A DNA stretch of 64,000 nucleotides from Sphingopyxis bauzanensis. Its GTDB lineage: Bacteria; Pseudomonadota; Alphaproteobacteria; Sphingomonadales; Sphingomonadaceae. The position numbers and the translations under genes were made by a program. The notes beneath the pieces are model-generated. The model did no database searches. It was not told where the DNA came from and saw only the letters and a list, made by a program, of their open reading frames with translations. The stretch covers positions 1-64,000 of the forward strand of contig NZ_NISK01000005.1 in the NCBI RefSeq assembly GCF_002205675.1, read 5' to 3'. Positions within the stretch are counted from its first letter, which is position 1. Each line of letters opens with the position of its first letter. Shown one piece after another: positions 55,290-64,000 of this stretch.

Positions 55290-56795
55290 ATGCCCACCGC
55301 CGACCAAGCCTGGCAGGCACTCGCCGACTGGCAGCCGCAGAAACTGACCGACCTGGTCGCCGCCGATCCGGAAGCACGGTTGCAGGCGCTGGTGCGTAGC
55401 GTAGCGAACATCCGCTTCGATTTCGCCAAAACCCATCTCGACGATGCGGCGATGGCGATCCTGTCCAATCTTGCCTCAACGCAGGATTTCGACGGGCGGC
55501 GCAAGACGCTGTTTTCGGGCGGCATCGCCAATCCGACCGAGAACCGCGCCGCCGAACATAGCGCCGAACGCGGCGACGGCGCTCCGGACTCAGTCCACCG
55601 CGCGCAGGCGCTGCATCAGCGGATGCGGATGATGATCGATGCGATCGAGGCGGGCGCATTCGGCGAGATCCGCCACCTGCTGCACATCGGCATCGGCGGA
55701 TCGGCGCTCGGCCCTGACCTGCTGGTCGATGCGCTGGGGCGCCATAGCAACCGCTATGACGTCGCGGTGGTGTCAAACGTCGATGGCGCGGCGCTCGATG
55801 AGGTGTTCGCCAAGTTCAGCCCCGAACATACGCTGGTCGCGGTCGCGTCGAAAACCTTCACCACCACCGAAACGTTGATGAACGCCAATTCGGCGTTGCA
55901 GTGGCTCGATGAAGCGGGGGTGGATGATCCGCTCGGCCGCTTCATCGCGCTGACCGCCAGCCCTGAACGCGCGATCGAATGGGGGATCGACGAGACGCGC
56001 ATCCTGCCGTTCAACGAGAGCGTCGGCGGGCGCTATTCCCTATGGTCGTCGATCGGTTTCCCCGCCGCGCTCGCGCTGGGCTGGGATGCGTTCGCGGATA
56101 TGCTCGAGGGGGCGGCGGAGATGGACCGGCATTTCCGTCTTGCCAACGGTGCGGACAATATCGGCCTGCTCGCCGCCTTTGCCGATCAGATTTACGCCAA
56201 CCGGCTCGGGTGCCAGACGCGCGCGGTGTTCGCCTATGACGAGCGGCTGCGGCTGCTGTCCAGCTACCTGCAACAGCTGGAGATGGAATCCAACGGCAAG
56301 TCGGTGACCTTCGATGGCAAGCCGCTGACCCGGCACAGTGCTCCGATCACCTGGGGCGGCGTCGGCACCGACGCACAGCATGCGGTGTTCCAGCTGCTCC
56401 ATCAGGGGACGAACCTTGTCCCCGTCGAATTTGTCGTTGCCCGAGAGCCCGACCATCTGCTCGACGACGCGCATCACGAGACGCTGGTCGCCAATTGTAT
56501 CGCGCAGGGGGCGGCGCTGATGACCGGACGCAAGAGCGACGATGGTGCGCGCAATTATCCGGGCGATCGCCCGTCGACGACGATCCTGCTCGATCAGGTA
56601 ACCCCGCACGCGCTGGGCGCGCTGATCGCCTTTTACGAACATCGCGTGTTCGCCAATGCGGTGCTGCTGGGGATCAACCCGTTCGACCAGTTCGGGGTCG
56701 AGCTGGGCAAGGAGATGGCGAAGGGGCTGGCCGAGGGAACCGTGGAGTTCGACCCGGCGACGCGGGCGCTGATGGCGGCGGCGCTAGGTGAATGA
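55290..56795 (+). CDS. pgi: Glucose-6-phosphate isomerase
   Basis: 501 residues from the ATG at 55290. Conserved blocks are HIGIGGSALGPDLLVDAL, VASKTFTTTETLMNA, ESVGGRYSLWSSIG, and the C-terminal GINPFDQFGVELGKEMA. It interconverts glucose- and fructose-6-phosphate. It is a single gene 21 bases after the hairpin repeat. Confidence 0.97.
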   Translation: MPTADQAWQALADWQPQKLTDLVAADPEARLQALVRSVANIRFDFAKTHLDDAAMAILSNLASTQDFDGRRKTLFSGGIANPTENRAAEHSAERGDGAPDSVHRAQALHQRMRMMIDAIEAGAFGEIRHLLHIGIGGSALGPDLLVDALGRHSNRYDVAVVSNVDGAALDEVFAKFSPEHTLVAVASKTFTTTETLMNANSALQWLDEAGVDDPLGRFIALTASPERAIEWGIDETRILPFNESVGGRYSLWSSIGFPAALALGWDAFADMLEGAAEMDRHFRLANGADNIGLLAAFADQIYANRLGCQTRAVFAYDERLRLLSSYLQQLEMESNGKSVTFDGKPLTRHSAPITWGGVGTDAQHAVFQLLHQGTNLVPVEFVVAREPDHLLDDAHHETLVANCIAQGAALMTGRKSDDGARNYPGDRPSTTILLDQVTPHALGALIAFYEHRVFANAVLLGINPFDQFGVELGKEMAKGLAEGTVEFDPATRALMAAALGE

Positions 56796-56904
56796 GACCG
56801 CGCCACTGTCTGTGATGGCAAAAATCGATTGGCATCGCGGCGCCGCGTAACCACATAGGCGCCGGCTGCGAATGCCAGCCAATTCCATTTCAGGGGTCTC
56901 CCAC

Positions 56905-58251
56905 ATGAGCAATTTCGACTTCGACCTGTTTGTCATCGGTGCCGGATCGGGCGGGGTCCGCGCCTCGCGCGTCGCCGCCTCGCACGGCGCACGCGTTGCG
57001 GTGGCCGAGGAGTATCGGGTCGGCGGCACCTGCGTGATCCGCGGCTGCGTGCCGAAGAAGCTGCTCGTGTACGGCGCGCATTTTGCCGAAGATCTAAAGG
57101 ACGCGCGTCATTTCGGGTGGGATGTCCCCGACTGCAAGTTCGACTGGGACCGGCTGCGCGACAATGTGCTCGCCGAGGTCACCCGGCTCGAAGGGCTATA
57201 CGGTCAGACCCTGGAAAATCACAAGGTCACGCTGTTCAAGACGCGCGCGACGCTCATCGGGCCGCAAAAGGTGCGGCTGGCCGACGGCCAGGAAATCAGT
57301 GCCGAACGCATTCTGATCGCGACCGGCGGCTGGCCGTTCGTCCCTGAATTTCCGGGCAGCGAACATGCGATCACCTCGAACGAAGTGTTCCATCTCGACA
57401 AGCTGCCAAAGCGCGTCGTGATCGCGGGAGGCGGCTATATCGCCAATGAGTTTGCCGGCATCTTCAACGAATTCGGCAGCAAGGTGACGATCGTCAACCG
57501 CGGCGACACGATCCTGCGTGGTTATGACGAGCAGATCCGCGACCGCTTGTTGCAAATCTCGATGACCAAGGGCATCGAATTCCGCTTCAACGCGCCGTTC
57601 GAGTCGATCGAGAAGAAGGAGGACGGTTCGCTGACCGTCCATCTGGGCAATTGCGATCCGATCGACGCCGACATCGTCCTGGTCGCCGCGGGCCGCGTGC
57701 CGAACACCAAGGGGCTGGGGCTGGAAGATGCCGGGGTCGAACTCGACAAGGATGGCGCGATCCAGGTCGACGAGACCAACCAGTCGTCGGTGCCGAGCAT
57801 CTATGCCGTCGGCGACGTCACCAACCGCATCCAGCTGACCCCGGTCGCAATCCGCGAGGGGCAGGCCTTTGCCGACAGTGTGTTCGGCGGCAAGCCGACG
57901 GTCGTCGACTACGCCAATGTCCCGAGCGCGGTGTTCAGCCACCCGCCCATCGGCGCGGTCGGGATGACCGAAGCCGAGGCGCGCAACAAGCTCGGCACCG
58001 TCCGCGTTTACACGAGCGATTTCCGCGCGATGAAGAATGTCCTCGCGGGTCGCAACGAACGCGCGCTGTACAAGATGATCGTCAATGAGGCGACCGATCA
58101 GGTTGTCGGGCTGCACATGATTGGACCCGATGCGCCGGAGATACTTCAGGCGGCGGCGGTTGCGGTGAAGGCCGGGCTGACCAAAGCCGATTTCGACGCG
58201 ACGGTGGCATTGCATCCGAGCATGGCGGAAGAGCTGGTGTTGTTGAAGTAG
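56905..58251 (+). CDS. gor: Glutathione-disulfide reductase
   Basis: 448 residues from the ATG at 56905. FAD motif FVIGAGSGGVRASRVAA; redox pair in GGTCVIRGCVPKKL; NAD(P)-binding region VVIAGGGYIANEFAGIFNEF; C-terminal active-site HPSMAEE. It keeps glutathione reduced with NADPH. It is a single gene ending at a strong hairpin. Confidence 0.95.
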   Translation: MSNFDFDLFVIGAGSGGVRASRVAASHGARVAVAEEYRVGGTCVIRGCVPKKLLVYGAHFAEDLKDARHFGWDVPDCKFDWDRLRDNVLAEVTRLEGLYGQTLENHKVTLFKTRATLIGPQKVRLADGQEISAERILIATGGWPFVPEFPGSEHAITSNEVFHLDKLPKRVVIAGGGYIANEFAGIFNEFGSKVTIVNRGDTILRGYDEQIRDRLLQISMTKGIEFRFNAPFESIEKKEDGSLTVHLGNCDPIDADIVLVAAGRVPNTKGLGLEDAGVELDKDGAIQVDETNQSSVPSIYAVGDVTNRIQLTPVAIREGQAFADSVFGGKPTVVDYANVPSAVFSHPPIGAVGMTEAEARNKLGTVRVYTSDFRAMKNVLAGRNERALYKMIVNEATDQVVGLHMIGPDAPEILQAAAVAVKAGLTKADFDATVALHPSMAEELVLLK

Positions 58252-58256
58252 AAGTC

Positions 58257-58278
58257 CCCCTCCCGCTCGCGGGAGGGG
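58257..58278. terminator. Hairpin terminator between convergent gor and the ScfR-like gene
   Basis: CCCCTCCCGC and GCGGGAGGGG are fully complementary around TC; the run after it (ATAAGATTA) is only weakly T-rich. It likely stops transcription from one or both sides, and also matches a common GC-rich repeat. Confidence 0.6.
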
Positions 58279-58284
58279 ATAAGA

Positions 58285-59694
58285 TTACCCTATCCGATAC
58301 GGCACCACATCACGCCGATCCGGGTCCACCAAAATCGGCCGATCGCTCGGCGGAAAGGCGCGCTGGTCGCAATCGTCGCGCGGGCAGATGCGGCATGACA
58401 GGCCGATGCGCGTCGCGGCTTGCGGGGCGGTGACGTCGACCCCGTCGGCATAGACGAAGTCCCCGGCATATTGCGCCTCGCACCCCAGCGCGACGGCATA
58501 GCGGCGCGGGCTGCGCGCATAGCTGCCCGACGGTTTCACCAGTCCCTTGGCCATCGACACATAGCGCAGCCCGTCGGGCGTTTCGGCGAGCTGGAACAAT
58601 ATGCGGTCAGGGATCGCGGCGGCTTCATGGACGATCCACAAGGGGCAGGCGCCGCCGAAACGCGCGAACTGCAGCCGCGTTGCGCTGTGCCGCTTGGTGA
58701 TATTGCCCGCCATGTCGACGCGGCAGAAAAACATCGGAATTCCGCGCGCGCCGGGGCGCTGGAGGGTCGAGAGGCGGTGGCAGGCCTGTTCGAAACTGAC
58801 CCCATAGTCCATCCGCAGCCGGTCGATGTCGTGGCGCACCGCGCGCGCGCTGGCGCGGAAGGGGGCGTAAGGCATCAGCACCGCGCCCGCGGCATAGTTG
58901 GCGAGGCCGACGTGGAGGAGTTGGCGGGCTGCGGCAGTGCGGAGCGGACTGGCCTCGACCACCGCCGCAATCTCGCGCGCCAGTGCCAGCGCGGCCAATT
59001 GATGCGCCAGCTGAAAGCGGCGGCTTTCCGCTGGCTGCGACGGATCGATCACCAGATGGCGCATCGTCGCGTCGAAATCGCGCAGGCTTTGCGTCTGGGT
59101 ATAGACGATCGAAATGCCAAGCGCATCGCGCAGCCGCCGCTCGATCGTCTCGATGGACGGGGACGGGTCTTTGCCGCGCAGCTGCCCCGCCAGCGCCTCG
59201 GCGGCGCGGTCGATGCTGTCGACATAATTGCCCGCGTCGTGAAACCAGTCGCGCACCTCTTCCCACGGCAGGCGGCTACCCTCGGCGGTGCCGCCGGTCA
59301 GTGCTTCGTCGATGATCTGGAGACGCTGCCCCGCGCGGCGATAGGCGGCGTGGAGCGCGACGAACTGGTCGGCGAGCTGTGGCTGTTGGAGAGCGGCGCG
59401 TTCAAGCTGTTCGGGGGGCAGGGGGGATGCGGCGAACAGCGGGTCGGCGGCGGCTTCGCGCAGCGCGCCCGCGCGGCGGTCGCCCGCGTCGGCGGCGACT
59501 TCCTCCCATTCGAGCGGGAACAGCTTTTGCAGGCGGTCGAGCAAGGCCGGGGTAAGCGGGCGGTCGTCATGCTCGATTTGGCTGAGGTAGGATGTGGAGA
59601 TGGCGAGGGCGGCGGCGAACTCGGCCTGCTTGATACCGCGGTCTTGGCGGAGGGTTTTAAGGCGTGCGCCTGCGAAGATGCGGTTGCGGTTCAT
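58285..59694 (-). CDS. Short-chain fatty acid-responsive Xre regulator (ScfR/RamB-like)
   Basis: 469 residues from the ATG at 59694. The N-terminal helix-turn-helix is GARLKTLRQDRGIKQAEFAA followed by LAISTSYLSQIEHDDRPL. An IrrE-like (DUF955) region lies in the middle (RFQLAHQLAALALAREIAAV), and the C-terminal DUF2083 part has a Cys cluster (LSCRICPRDDCDQRAF). The family (RamB, PrpR/MccR, ScfR) senses acyl-CoA and controls glyoxylate, methylcitrate or methylmalonyl pathways. It diverges from pccB over 212 bases containing TTGCAA boxes, so regulation of the pccB operon is likely. Confidence 0.9.
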   Translation of the reverse strand: MNRNRIFAGARLKTLRQDRGIKQAEFAAALAISTSYLSQIEHDDRPLTPALLDRLQKLFPLEWEEVAADAGDRRAGALREAAADPLFAASPLPPEQLERAALQQPQLADQFVALHAAYRRAGQRLQIIDEALTGGTAEGSRLPWEEVRDWFHDAGNYVDSIDRAAEALAGQLRGKDPSPSIETIERRLRDALGISIVYTQTQSLRDFDATMRHLVIDPSQPAESRRFQLAHQLAALALAREIAAVVEASPLRTAAARQLLHVGLANYAAGAVLMPYAPFRASARAVRHDIDRLRMDYGVSFEQACHRLSTLQRPGARGIPMFFCRVDMAGNITKRHSATRLQFARFGGACPLWIVHEAAAIPDRILFQLAETPDGLRYVSMAKGLVKPSGSYARSPRRYAVALGCEAQYAGDFVYADGVDVTAPQAATRIGLSCRICPRDDCDQRAFPPSDRPILVDPDRRDVVPYRIG

Positions 59695-59812
59695 GCCGTG
59701 CCTTTCACTCCGTTCGCCCTGAGCTTGTCGAAGGGCTGTTCTTCTGGCGGCGTCAAAGAAAAAAGAGTGGCGCTTCGACGCACAGCACGAACGGTTCGAA
59801 TTCAGTCCTAGT

Positions 59813-59841
59813 TTGCAAAATATCACTTTGCAACTTTGCAA
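59813..59841. promoter_or_regulatory. Three TTGCAA boxes in the regulator-pccB intergenic region
   Basis: TTGCAA occurs at 59813-59818, 59828-59833 and 59836-59841, each preceded by T (TTTGCAA). RamB/ScfR-type regulators are known to recognise TTTGCAAA-like sites. The boxes lie between the divergent ScfR-like and pccB genes, so they are probable operators for both. Confidence 0.75.
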
Positions 59842-59906
59842 GTTCGCATTTGCTTGGCGAGCCTTAAGCGGGCAGACGAAAGTTTGAAGTGCGTTGGGAG
59901 AGCCGA

Positions 59907-61439
59907 ATGTCCGCCAATATCGCCGAAATGGAACGCCGCCGCGCCGCCGCTGCCTTGGGCGGCGGGCAAAAGCGCATCGACGCGCAGCACAGCAAGGGCA
60001 AGCTGACGGCACGCGAGCGGCTCGACGTGCTGCTCGACGCGGGCTCGTTCGAAGAGCTCGACACCTATGTCGAGCATAATTGCACCGATTTCGGGATGCA
60101 GGACCAGATCATTCCCGGCGATGGCATCGTCACCGGATCGGGGACGATCAACGGCCGCCTCGTCTATGTCTTCAGCCAGGATTTCACCGTCTTTGGCGGG
60201 TCGCTGTCCGAGCGGCACGCGCAGAAGATGATGAAAGTCATGGACAATGCGATGAAGGTCGGCGCGCCGATCATCGGGATCAACGACAGCGGCGGCGCAC
60301 GCATTCAGGAGGGCGTCGCGTCGCTCGGCGGCTATGCCGAGGTGTTCCAGCGCAATGTACTGGCGTCGGGGGTGGTGCCCCAGATCAGCCTGATCATGGG
60401 GCCGTGCGCGGGCGGGGCGGTTTACAGCCCGGCGATGACCGACTTCATCTTCATGGTCAAAGACAGCAGCTATATGTTCGTCACCGGCCCGGATGTGGTC
60501 AAGACGGTGACCAACGAGGTGGTGACACAGGAAGAACTCGGCGGCGCGATCACGCACACGACCAAGAGCTCGGTGGCCGACATCGCGTTCGAGAATGACA
60601 TCGAGGCGCTGCTCGCGACGCGCGATTTCTTCGATTACCTGCCCGAAAACAACCGCAGCGGGGTGCCGGTGCGCCCGACGAGCGATCCGTTCGACCGCGC
60701 CGAGCCCAGCCTCGACATGCTGATTCCGCCCAATGCCAACCAGCCCTATGACATGCACGAGTTGATCCGAAAGACGGTCGACGAGGGCGATTTCTTCGAG
60801 GTGCAGCCGGCGCATGCCGGCAATATCATCTGCGGTTTCGGGCGCATCGAGGGGCGCACGATCGGCATTGTGGCGAACCAGCCGCTGGTGCTTGCGGGGG
60901 TGCTCGACATCAATTCGTCGAAGAAGGCGGCGCGTTTCGTGCGTTTCTGCGATGCGTTCGAAATCCCGATCATCACTTTCGTCGACGTCCCCGGCTTCCT
61001 GCCCGGCACCGCGCAGGAGTTCAACGGCATCATCAAGCATGGCGCGAAGCTGCTCTTCGCTTATGCCGAGGCGACGGTGCCGAAGATCACGGTGATCACG
61101 CGCAAGGCCTATGGCGGCGCTTACGACGTGATGGCGTCAAAGCATCTGCGCGGCGATTTGAACTATGCGTGGCCGACCGCCGAAATCGCCGTGATGGGCG
61201 CGAAAGGCGCGGTCGAGATCATCTTCCGCAGCGACATCGGCGACCCCGAAAAGATCGCGCAGCGCACGAAGGAATATGAGGACCGTTTTGCGAACCCGTT
61301 TGTGGCGGCGTCGCGGGGGTATATCGATGAGGTTATTCACCCGCATAATACGCGCAAGCGGATTGCGCTGGGGCTGCGCAAGCTACGGAACAAGAGCCTC
61401 GAGAATCCTTGGAAGAAGCATGATAATATTCCGCTGTGA
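59907..61439 (+). CDS. pccB: Propionyl-CoA carboxylase beta subunit (carboxyltransferase)
   Basis: 510 residues from the ATG at 59907. Carboxyltransferase motifs: [60 protein letters not shown] and [20 protein letters not shown]. It transfers carboxybiotin to propionyl-CoA to give methylmalonyl-CoA. The biotin-carrying alpha subunit gene is not in the window. It is the first gene of the methylmalonyl-CoA unit. Confidence 0.96.
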   Translation: MSANIAEMERRRAAAALGGGQKRIDAQHSKGKLTARERLDVLLDAGSFEELDTYVEHNCTDFGMQDQIIPGDGIVTGSGTINGRLVYVFSQDFTVFGGSLSERHAQKMMKVMDNAMKVGAPIIGINDSGGARIQEGVASLGGYAEVFQRNVLASGVVPQISLIMGPCAGGAVYSPAMTDFIFMVKDSSYMFVTGPDVVKTVTNEVVTQEELGGAITHTTKSSVADIAFENDIEALLATRDFFDYLPENNRSGVPVRPTSDPFDRAEPSLDMLIPPNANQPYDMHELIRKTVDEGDFFEVQPAHAGNIICGFGRIEGRTIGIVANQPLVLAGVLDINSSKKAARFVRFCDAFEIPIITFVDVPGFLPGTAQEFNGIIKHGAKLLFAYAEATVPKITVITRKAYGGAYDVMASKHLRGDLNYAWPTAEIAVMGAKGAVEIIFRSDIGDPEKIAQRTKEYEDRFANPFVAASRGYIDEVIHPHNTRKRIALGLRKLRNKSLENPWKKHDNIPL

Positions 61440-61471
61440 GCGTCGGTGCTCGCCGAGGGCTTGGGTGGGTC

Positions 61472-61849
61472 ATGTCTAACCCGACCCACCCCATTGCCGC
61501 ACTGTCGCGTACTCTCATCGCCGCTGTGTTCATGCCGGCCTTGGTCGTCTTGGCGTGGTGGAAGGCCGCCGACTTTGATCCATATGCCATGTCCTTTTTC
61601 ACGAAGACTTACATCGAGCCAACGCCGAGCATGCCTGGTGAGATGCGCATTTTCGCAGCGATTGTCATTGGCTTGGGAATTTTTCTGCTTGCCGCCCTTG
61701 CCAATGGGCTGTGGCGCGGGAGGGTGACTTTTCGCGAGATATGGATGGCAATGTGGATGGGATTGCTGGTCATGGCTTTTGGAGGTGCGTTTTTTGTTGC
61801 TGCCGACAACGCAGAAGAGGCGATAGCCGCACGGGAGAACGAGCAATGA
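61472..61849 (+). CDS. Small membrane protein in the pccB operon
   Basis: 125 residues from the ATG at 61472 with three hydrophobic segments (LIAAVFMPALVVLAWW; IFAAIVIGLGIFLLAALANG; MWMGLLVMAFGGAFFVAAD). No family is recognised. Its stop overlaps the epimerase start (ATGA), so it is part of the operon. Its base composition is slightly less GC-rich than its neighbours. Confidence 0.75.
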   Translation: MSNPTHPIAALSRTLIAAVFMPALVVLAWWKAADFDPYAMSFFTKTYIEPTPSMPGEMRIFAAIVIGLGIFLLAALANGLWRGRVTFREIWMAMWMGLLVMAFGGAFFVAADNAEEAIAARENEQ

Positions 61850-62289
61850 AATTAGGCCGCCTCAACCACATCGGTGTCGCAACGCCGTCGATCGCCGATA
61901 GCATCGTCTTTTACCGCGACGTGATGGGCGCGGCGAAAATTCACGAGCCCTTCGACCTGCCCGAGCAGGGGGTGAAGGTGTGTTTTGTCGATACGCCCGG
62001 CGCCGACGGGGCGCTGAACGGGACGCAGATCGAGCTGGTCGAGCCGATGCACGGCAACACCTCGATCGCGGGGTTTTTGGAGAAGAACCCGGCGGGGGGG
62101 CAGCATCATATGTGTTACGAAGTGCCCGACATTCACGCAGCCAAGGCGGCGTTCGAGGCGCTGGGCAAGCGGGTGCTGGGTGAGCCGCGCATCGGGGCGC
62201 ATGGGACGTTGATCTTTTTTCTGCACCCCAAGGATATGGGCGGGGTGCTGACTGAGATTATGGAGACGCCGAAGGGCGATCACCGATGA
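61846..62289 (+). CDS. mce: Methylmalonyl-CoA epimerase
   Basis: 147 residues from the ATG at 61846. The VOC fold shows the family pattern GRLNHIGVATPSIADSIVFY, with metal ligands His in LNHIGVA, Gln/Glu in GTQIELVEP, His in GGQHHMCYEV and Glu in VLTEIME. It interconverts (S)- and (R)-methylmalonyl-CoA, the step between PccB and the mutase. It overlaps both neighbours by four bases. Confidence 0.94.
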   Translation: MKLGRLNHIGVATPSIADSIVFYRDVMGAAKIHEPFDLPEQGVKVCFVDTPGADGALNGTQIELVEPMHGNTSIAGFLEKNPAGGQHHMCYEVPDIHAAKAAFEALGKRVLGEPRIGAHGTLIFFLHPKDMGGVLTEIMETPKGDHR

Positions 62290-62900
62290 TCTTTTACGAC
62301 ACTCCCAATCCCGCTCCCAACCCACGCCGCGTTCGCATTTTCGCTGCCGAAAAGGGCATCGACCTCCCGAGCGAGACGATCTCCATTGTCGCGGGGGAGC
62401 ATAAGGTGCCAGCATATCTCGCGATCAACCCGCGCGGCCAGACCCCGGCGCTGAAGCTCGACGATGGGACAGTGCTCACTGAAAGCGTCGCGATCTGCCG
62501 CTATCTTGAGGCGCTGCATCCGGGCACGCCGCTGTTCGGCACCACGCCTGCCGAAATCGGCGCGATCGAAATGTGGATTCGCCGCATCGAGCTGATGGTG
62601 ATGGAGCCGATCGGCAAGATATGGGTCCACACCCACCCGTTTACGGCACGACTGCCGATCCAGCGGTTTCCCGAATATGGCGAGAGCAATCGCGCGCGCG
62701 CGCTCGACGGGTTTGCGATGTGCGATGCGGCGCTTGGATCGTCGCCATGGCTCGCGGGTGATGCGTTTAGCATGGCGGATATCCTGCTGCTCACAACCGT
62801 CGATTTTGCCGCGTTCATCGGCATTCCGCTCCCCGAAGACCTCGCCCATTTGCGCGCATGGCACGACCGTGTGTTGGCTCGCTCCAGCGCGAAGGCTTGA
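62286..62900 (+). CDS. Glutathione S-transferase family protein
   Basis: 204 residues. The thioredoxin-like N-terminus ([20 protein letters not shown]) carries the cis-Pro block [20 protein letters not shown] and the GSH-binding [12 protein letters not shown]. The C-terminal helical domain ends in [20 protein letters not shown]. It is coupled to mce by a four-base overlap and precedes the mutase. The role in propionate metabolism is not evident. Confidence 0.92.
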   Translation: MIFYDTPNPAPNPRRVRIFAAEKGIDLPSETISIVAGEHKVPAYLAINPRGQTPALKLDDGTVLTESVAICRYLEALHPGTPLFGTTPAEIGAIEMWIRRIELMVMEPIGKIWVHTHPFTARLPIQRFPEYGESNRARALDGFAMCDAALGSSPWLAGDAFSMADILLLTTVDFAAFIGIPLPEDLAHLRAWHDRVLARSSAKA

Positions 62901-62911
62901 AAGCAAAGATC

Positions 62912-64000
62912 ATGACCGACAAACCCACCCTCGACCAATGGGTCGCCGCCGCCGCCAAGGAAGTCAAAGGCAAGGACCTGACCTGGCACACCGCCGAAGG
63001 GATCGACGTCAAGCCGCTCTATACCGCGGAGGATGTCACCGCCGACCCCGGCCTGCCCGGTTTCGCGCCCTTTACCCGCGGCGTGCGCGCGTCGATGTAT
63101 GCGGGGCGGCCTTGGACGATCCGGCAATATGCGGGCTTTTCGACCGCCGAGGAATCGAACGCTTTCTATCGCCGCAACCTCGCCGCCGGCCAAAAGGGTC
63201 TCAGCGTCGCGTTCGACCTCGCCACCCACCGCGGCTATGACAGCGACCATGTGCGCGTCACCGGCGATGTCGGCAAGGCGGGGGTCGCGATCGACAGCGT
63301 CGAGGATATGAAGATCCTGTTCGACGGCATCCCGCTCGACCAGATGTCGGTGTCGATGACGATGAACGGCGCGGTGATTCCGATCCTGGCGTTCTTCATC
63401 GTCGCGGGCGAGGAGCAGGGGGTCGATCGCAAGCTGCTCGACGGGACCATCCAGAACGACATTCTGAAGGAGTTCATGGTTCGCAACACCTACATCTACC
63501 CGCCCGAGCCGAGCATGCGGATCATCAGCGACATCTTTGGTTACACGTCGCGCGAGATGCCCAAGTTCAACAGCATCTCGATTTCGGGCTATCATATGCA
63601 GGAAGCCGGCGCGACGCAGGTGCAGGAGCTGGCCTTCACCATCGCCGACGGCATGGAATATGTGAAATATGGCGTCGCGTCGGGGCTCGACATCGACAAG
63701 TTCGCCGGACGGTTGAGCTTCTTTTTTGCGATCGGCATGAATTTCTTCATGGAAATTGCCAAGCTGCGCGCGGCGCGGGTGCTGTGGCATCGCGCGATGA
63801 CGACATTGGGCGCGCAGGACGAGCGGTCGAAGATGCTGCGCACGCATTGCCAGACGTCGGGCGTCTCGCTGACCGAGCAGGATCCATACAACAATGTGAT
63901 GCGCACGACGATCGAGGCGATGGCGGCGATGCTCGGCGGTACTCAGTCGCTGCACACCAACGCGCTCGACGAGGCGATCGCGCTGCCGACCGATTTCTCG
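62912..64000 (+). CDS. scpA: Methylmalonyl-CoA mutase (3' end outside window)
   Basis: The first 363 codons are present, starting at the ATG at 62912 and open to the window edge. The substrate-binding TIM barrel is clear: [100 protein letters not shown]. The C-terminal cobalamin-binding domain lies beyond 64000. It isomerises (R)-methylmalonyl-CoA to succinyl-CoA with adenosylcobalamin. The short N-terminus indicates a bacterial single-subunit or large-subunit form. Confidence 0.96.
   Translation, partial: MTDKPTLDQWVAAAAKEVKGKDLTWHTAEGIDVKPLYTAEDVTADPGLPGFAPFTRGVRASMYAGRPWTIRQYAGFSTAEESNAFYRRNLAAGQKGLSVAFDLATHRGYDSDHVRVTGDVGKAGVAIDSVEDMKILFDGIPLDQMSVSMTMNGAVIPILAFFIVAGEEQGVDRKLLDGTIQNDILKEFMVRNTYIYPPEPSMRIISDIFGYTSREMPKFNSISISGYHMQEAGATQVQELAFTIADGMEYVKYGVASGLDIDKFAGRLSFFFAIGMNFFMEIAKLRAARVLWHRAMTTLGAQDERSKMLRTHCQTSGVSLTEQDPYNNVMRTTIEAMAAMLGGTQSLHTNALDEAIALPTDFS

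Overview
This GC-rich window looks like a chromosome segment from a sphingomonad alphaproteobacterium (Sphingopyxis, Sphingobium or a close relative). The basis is gene content and order: cmk-aroA with rpsA-ihfB, a TIGR02300 (FYDLN) protein, ruvX-DUF1294-pyrB-pyrC', gatCAB, era-rnc-lepB and a methylmalonyl-CoA cluster. Codon use, 'VVVTG' TonB-box-like peptides and several hairpin repeats typical of this group agree. The genus is inferred, not proven.

Layout. 1-2515 is accessory: the 3' part of a group II intron sitting in a GNAT acetyltransferase remnant, then an Xre/RES toxin-antitoxin pair. 2722-8643 holds an ECF sigma factor, a VWA lipoprotein, a membrane TPR protein and a secreted S9 peptidase. 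8836-17795 is mostly core: DUF4112, an OppA-like lipoprotein, tRNA-Leu(UAA), an ABC-2 exporter, ihfB, rpsA, cmk, aroA and TIGR02300. From tRNA-Ala(GGC) at 17924 to about 25000 lies a defence/toxin-antitoxin island: a gene broken by two nonsense codons, a second Xre/RES pair, an SRAP-like remnant, AbiEi/AbiEii, a PIN/ribbon-helix-helix pair, and hipB with a truncated hipA. Three of these modules keep clear palindromic operators.

25050-34902 contains an Rrf2 regulator, a secreted protein coupled to a ClpP-like periplasmic protein, an HD protein, an enoyl-CoA hydratase behind a LiuR-like palindrome, an AmpR-like regulator divergent from a subclass B3 metallo-beta-lactamase with Glu in place of the first zinc-ligand His, and a ParA/SPOR-domain cluster. 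35003-38013 is pyrC'(non-catalytic)-pyrB-DUF1294-ruvX. An IS110-family element follows (38163-39188) with a long structured 3' non-coding flank that may encode its guide RNA. 39670-50889 holds a DUF3089 hydrolase, DUF4153, gatCAB, a decayed secreted protein, an amidohydrolase, tRNA-Leu(UAG) and a trigger factor with a His/Lys-rich tail. 51046-58251 holds a secreted lipase, era-rnc-lepB, pgi and gor.

The right end (58285-64000) is a propionyl-CoA/methylmalonyl-CoA pathway: pccB, a small membrane protein, epimerase, a GST and methylmalonyl-CoA mutase (cut by the window end). It diverges from a ScfR/RamB-type regulator, and the shared intergenic region carries three TTGCAA boxes.
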